Assembly: GCA_031285105.1 (NCBI GenBank)
Contig: JAITWV010000172.1
Span: 1 to 6,400, forward strand
Length of the DNA stretch: 6,400 nt
Reading direction: 5' to 3'
Source: Streptococcaceae bacterium
Lineage (GTDB): Bacteria; Bacillota; Bacilli; Lactobacillales; Streptococcaceae
A program made the position numbers and the translations under genes. A model generated the notes under the pieces. The model worked only from the letters and a program-made list of their open reading frames with translations. It did not search any database and had not been told where the DNA came from. This document shows, one piece after another, positions 5,843 to 6,400 of this stretch. Numbering within the stretch: position 1 is the stretch's first letter; every line of letters starts with the position of its first letter.

Positions 5843-6400
5843 ATGGCAATTGAATTTGATAACCAATTTAAATCCGGCGCGGTAATTAAAGTTATCGGTG
5901 TCGGCGGTGGTGGCGGAAATGCTATTAACCGTATGATCGACGAAGGTGTCCAAGGCGTTGAATTTATCGCTGCAAACACAGACGTTCAAGCACTACAAGC
6001 TTCACAAGCAGAAACTGTTATCCAATTAGGTCCAAAATTTACTGGAGGACTAGGTGCGGGTGCAAAACCTGAAGTTGGTAAAAAAGCAGCTGAAGAAAGT
6101 GAAGAAGAATTAACTGAGGCTCTTAAAGGTGCTGACATGGTTTTCGTTACTGCAGGTATGGGTGGCGGAACTGGTACAGGTGCTGCTCCAGTTGTGGCTA
6201 AAATCGCTCAAGGAATAGGTGCATTAACAGTTGGTGTTGTGACTCGTCCATTTTCATTTGAAGGACCAAAACGTGGCTTAGCAGCTGCTGAAGGAATCAG
6301 CGAATTAAAAGAAACTCTTGATACATTGATGATCATTTCAAATAACAACTTATTACAAAGTGTTGATAAACGTACACCAATGATGGAAGCATTATCTGAA
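5843..6400 (+). CDS. ftsZ: Cell division GTPase FtsZ, N-terminal 186 residues (3' end outside the window)
   Basis: FtsZ is the tubulin-like GTPase that polymerises into the Z-ring at mid-cell. The visible part is the GTP-binding domain: VIGVGGGGGNAINRM (17-31), EFIAANTDVQAL (40-51), LGAGAKPEVG (70-79), the tubulin signature GGGTGTG (107-113) within TAGMGGGTGTGAAPV, and TRPFSFEGPKR (134-144). The T7 synergy loop and the C-terminal tail that binds FtsA lie beyond the edge. The start follows AGAGAGGA (5826-5833) by 9 nt. The frame reaches the window end exactly on a codon boundary. Two positions that are usually basic in this family, from memory, are Gly68 (FTGGLGAG; commonly K/R-GLGAG) and Leu146 (KRGLAAAEG; enterococci have KRGRFAAEG). 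Co-transcription with ftsA across the 87-nt gap is likely. Confidence 0.97.
   Translation, partial: MAIEFDNQFKSGAVIKVIGVGGGGGNAINRMIDEGVQGVEFIAANTDVQALQASQAETVIQLGPKFTGGLGAGAKPEVGKKAAEESEEELTEALKGADMVFVTAGMGGGTGTGAAPVVAKIAQGIGALTVGVVTRPFSFEGPKRGLAAAEGISELKETLDTLMIISNNNLLQSVDKRTPMMEALSE

Noticed and set aside
5732..5989. Minus-strand frame across the ftsA-ftsZ junction
   Set aside because: It overlaps the well-supported ftsZ start and GTP-binding motif; no homologous character seen.

Overview
The window is a piece of chromosome from a low-GC Gram-positive bacterium of the order Lactobacillales. It holds the downstream half of the division and cell-wall (dcw) cluster, in the order murD, murG, divIB, ftsA, ftsZ, all on the + strand. 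The AT-rich composition, AGGAGG-type ribosome sites and TAA stops fit this. From memory, FtsA and MurG look closest to Enterococcaceae proteins, while parts of FtsZ also resemble Streptococcus and Lactococcus. The genus is left open.

Layout: 2-412 is the 3' part of an alpha/beta-hydrolase (lipase) gene cut by the window edge. It is followed by a strong hairpin terminator. Positions 413-728 are non-coding but structured. They contain the terminator, four short near-palindromic repeats spaced exactly 22 bp apart, a second terminator-like hairpin, an inverted repeat, and a perfect -10 box in front of murD. murD, murG and divIB follow with gaps of 0 and 13 nt and read as one transcription unit. 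A 127-nt gap with a plausible extended -10 promoter precedes ftsA. An 87-nt gap containing an imperfect hairpin precedes ftsZ, which runs off the right edge after 186 codons.

The genes work in sequence. MurD adds D-glutamate to the soluble peptidoglycan precursor, and MurG finishes lipid II on the membrane. DivIB is the bitopic septal protein that bridges cytoplasm and septum. FtsA tethers FtsZ to the membrane, and FtsZ forms the Z-ring that guides septal wall synthesis.

The coding part is conventional, with no sign of a new defence, mobile or metabolic system. The material that known features do not explain is mostly in the intergenic DNA: the 22-bp-phased repeats, the dyad over the murD promoter, a 13-mer shared by the murD and ftsA upstream regions at almost the same distance from each start codon, and the ftsA-ftsZ hairpin.
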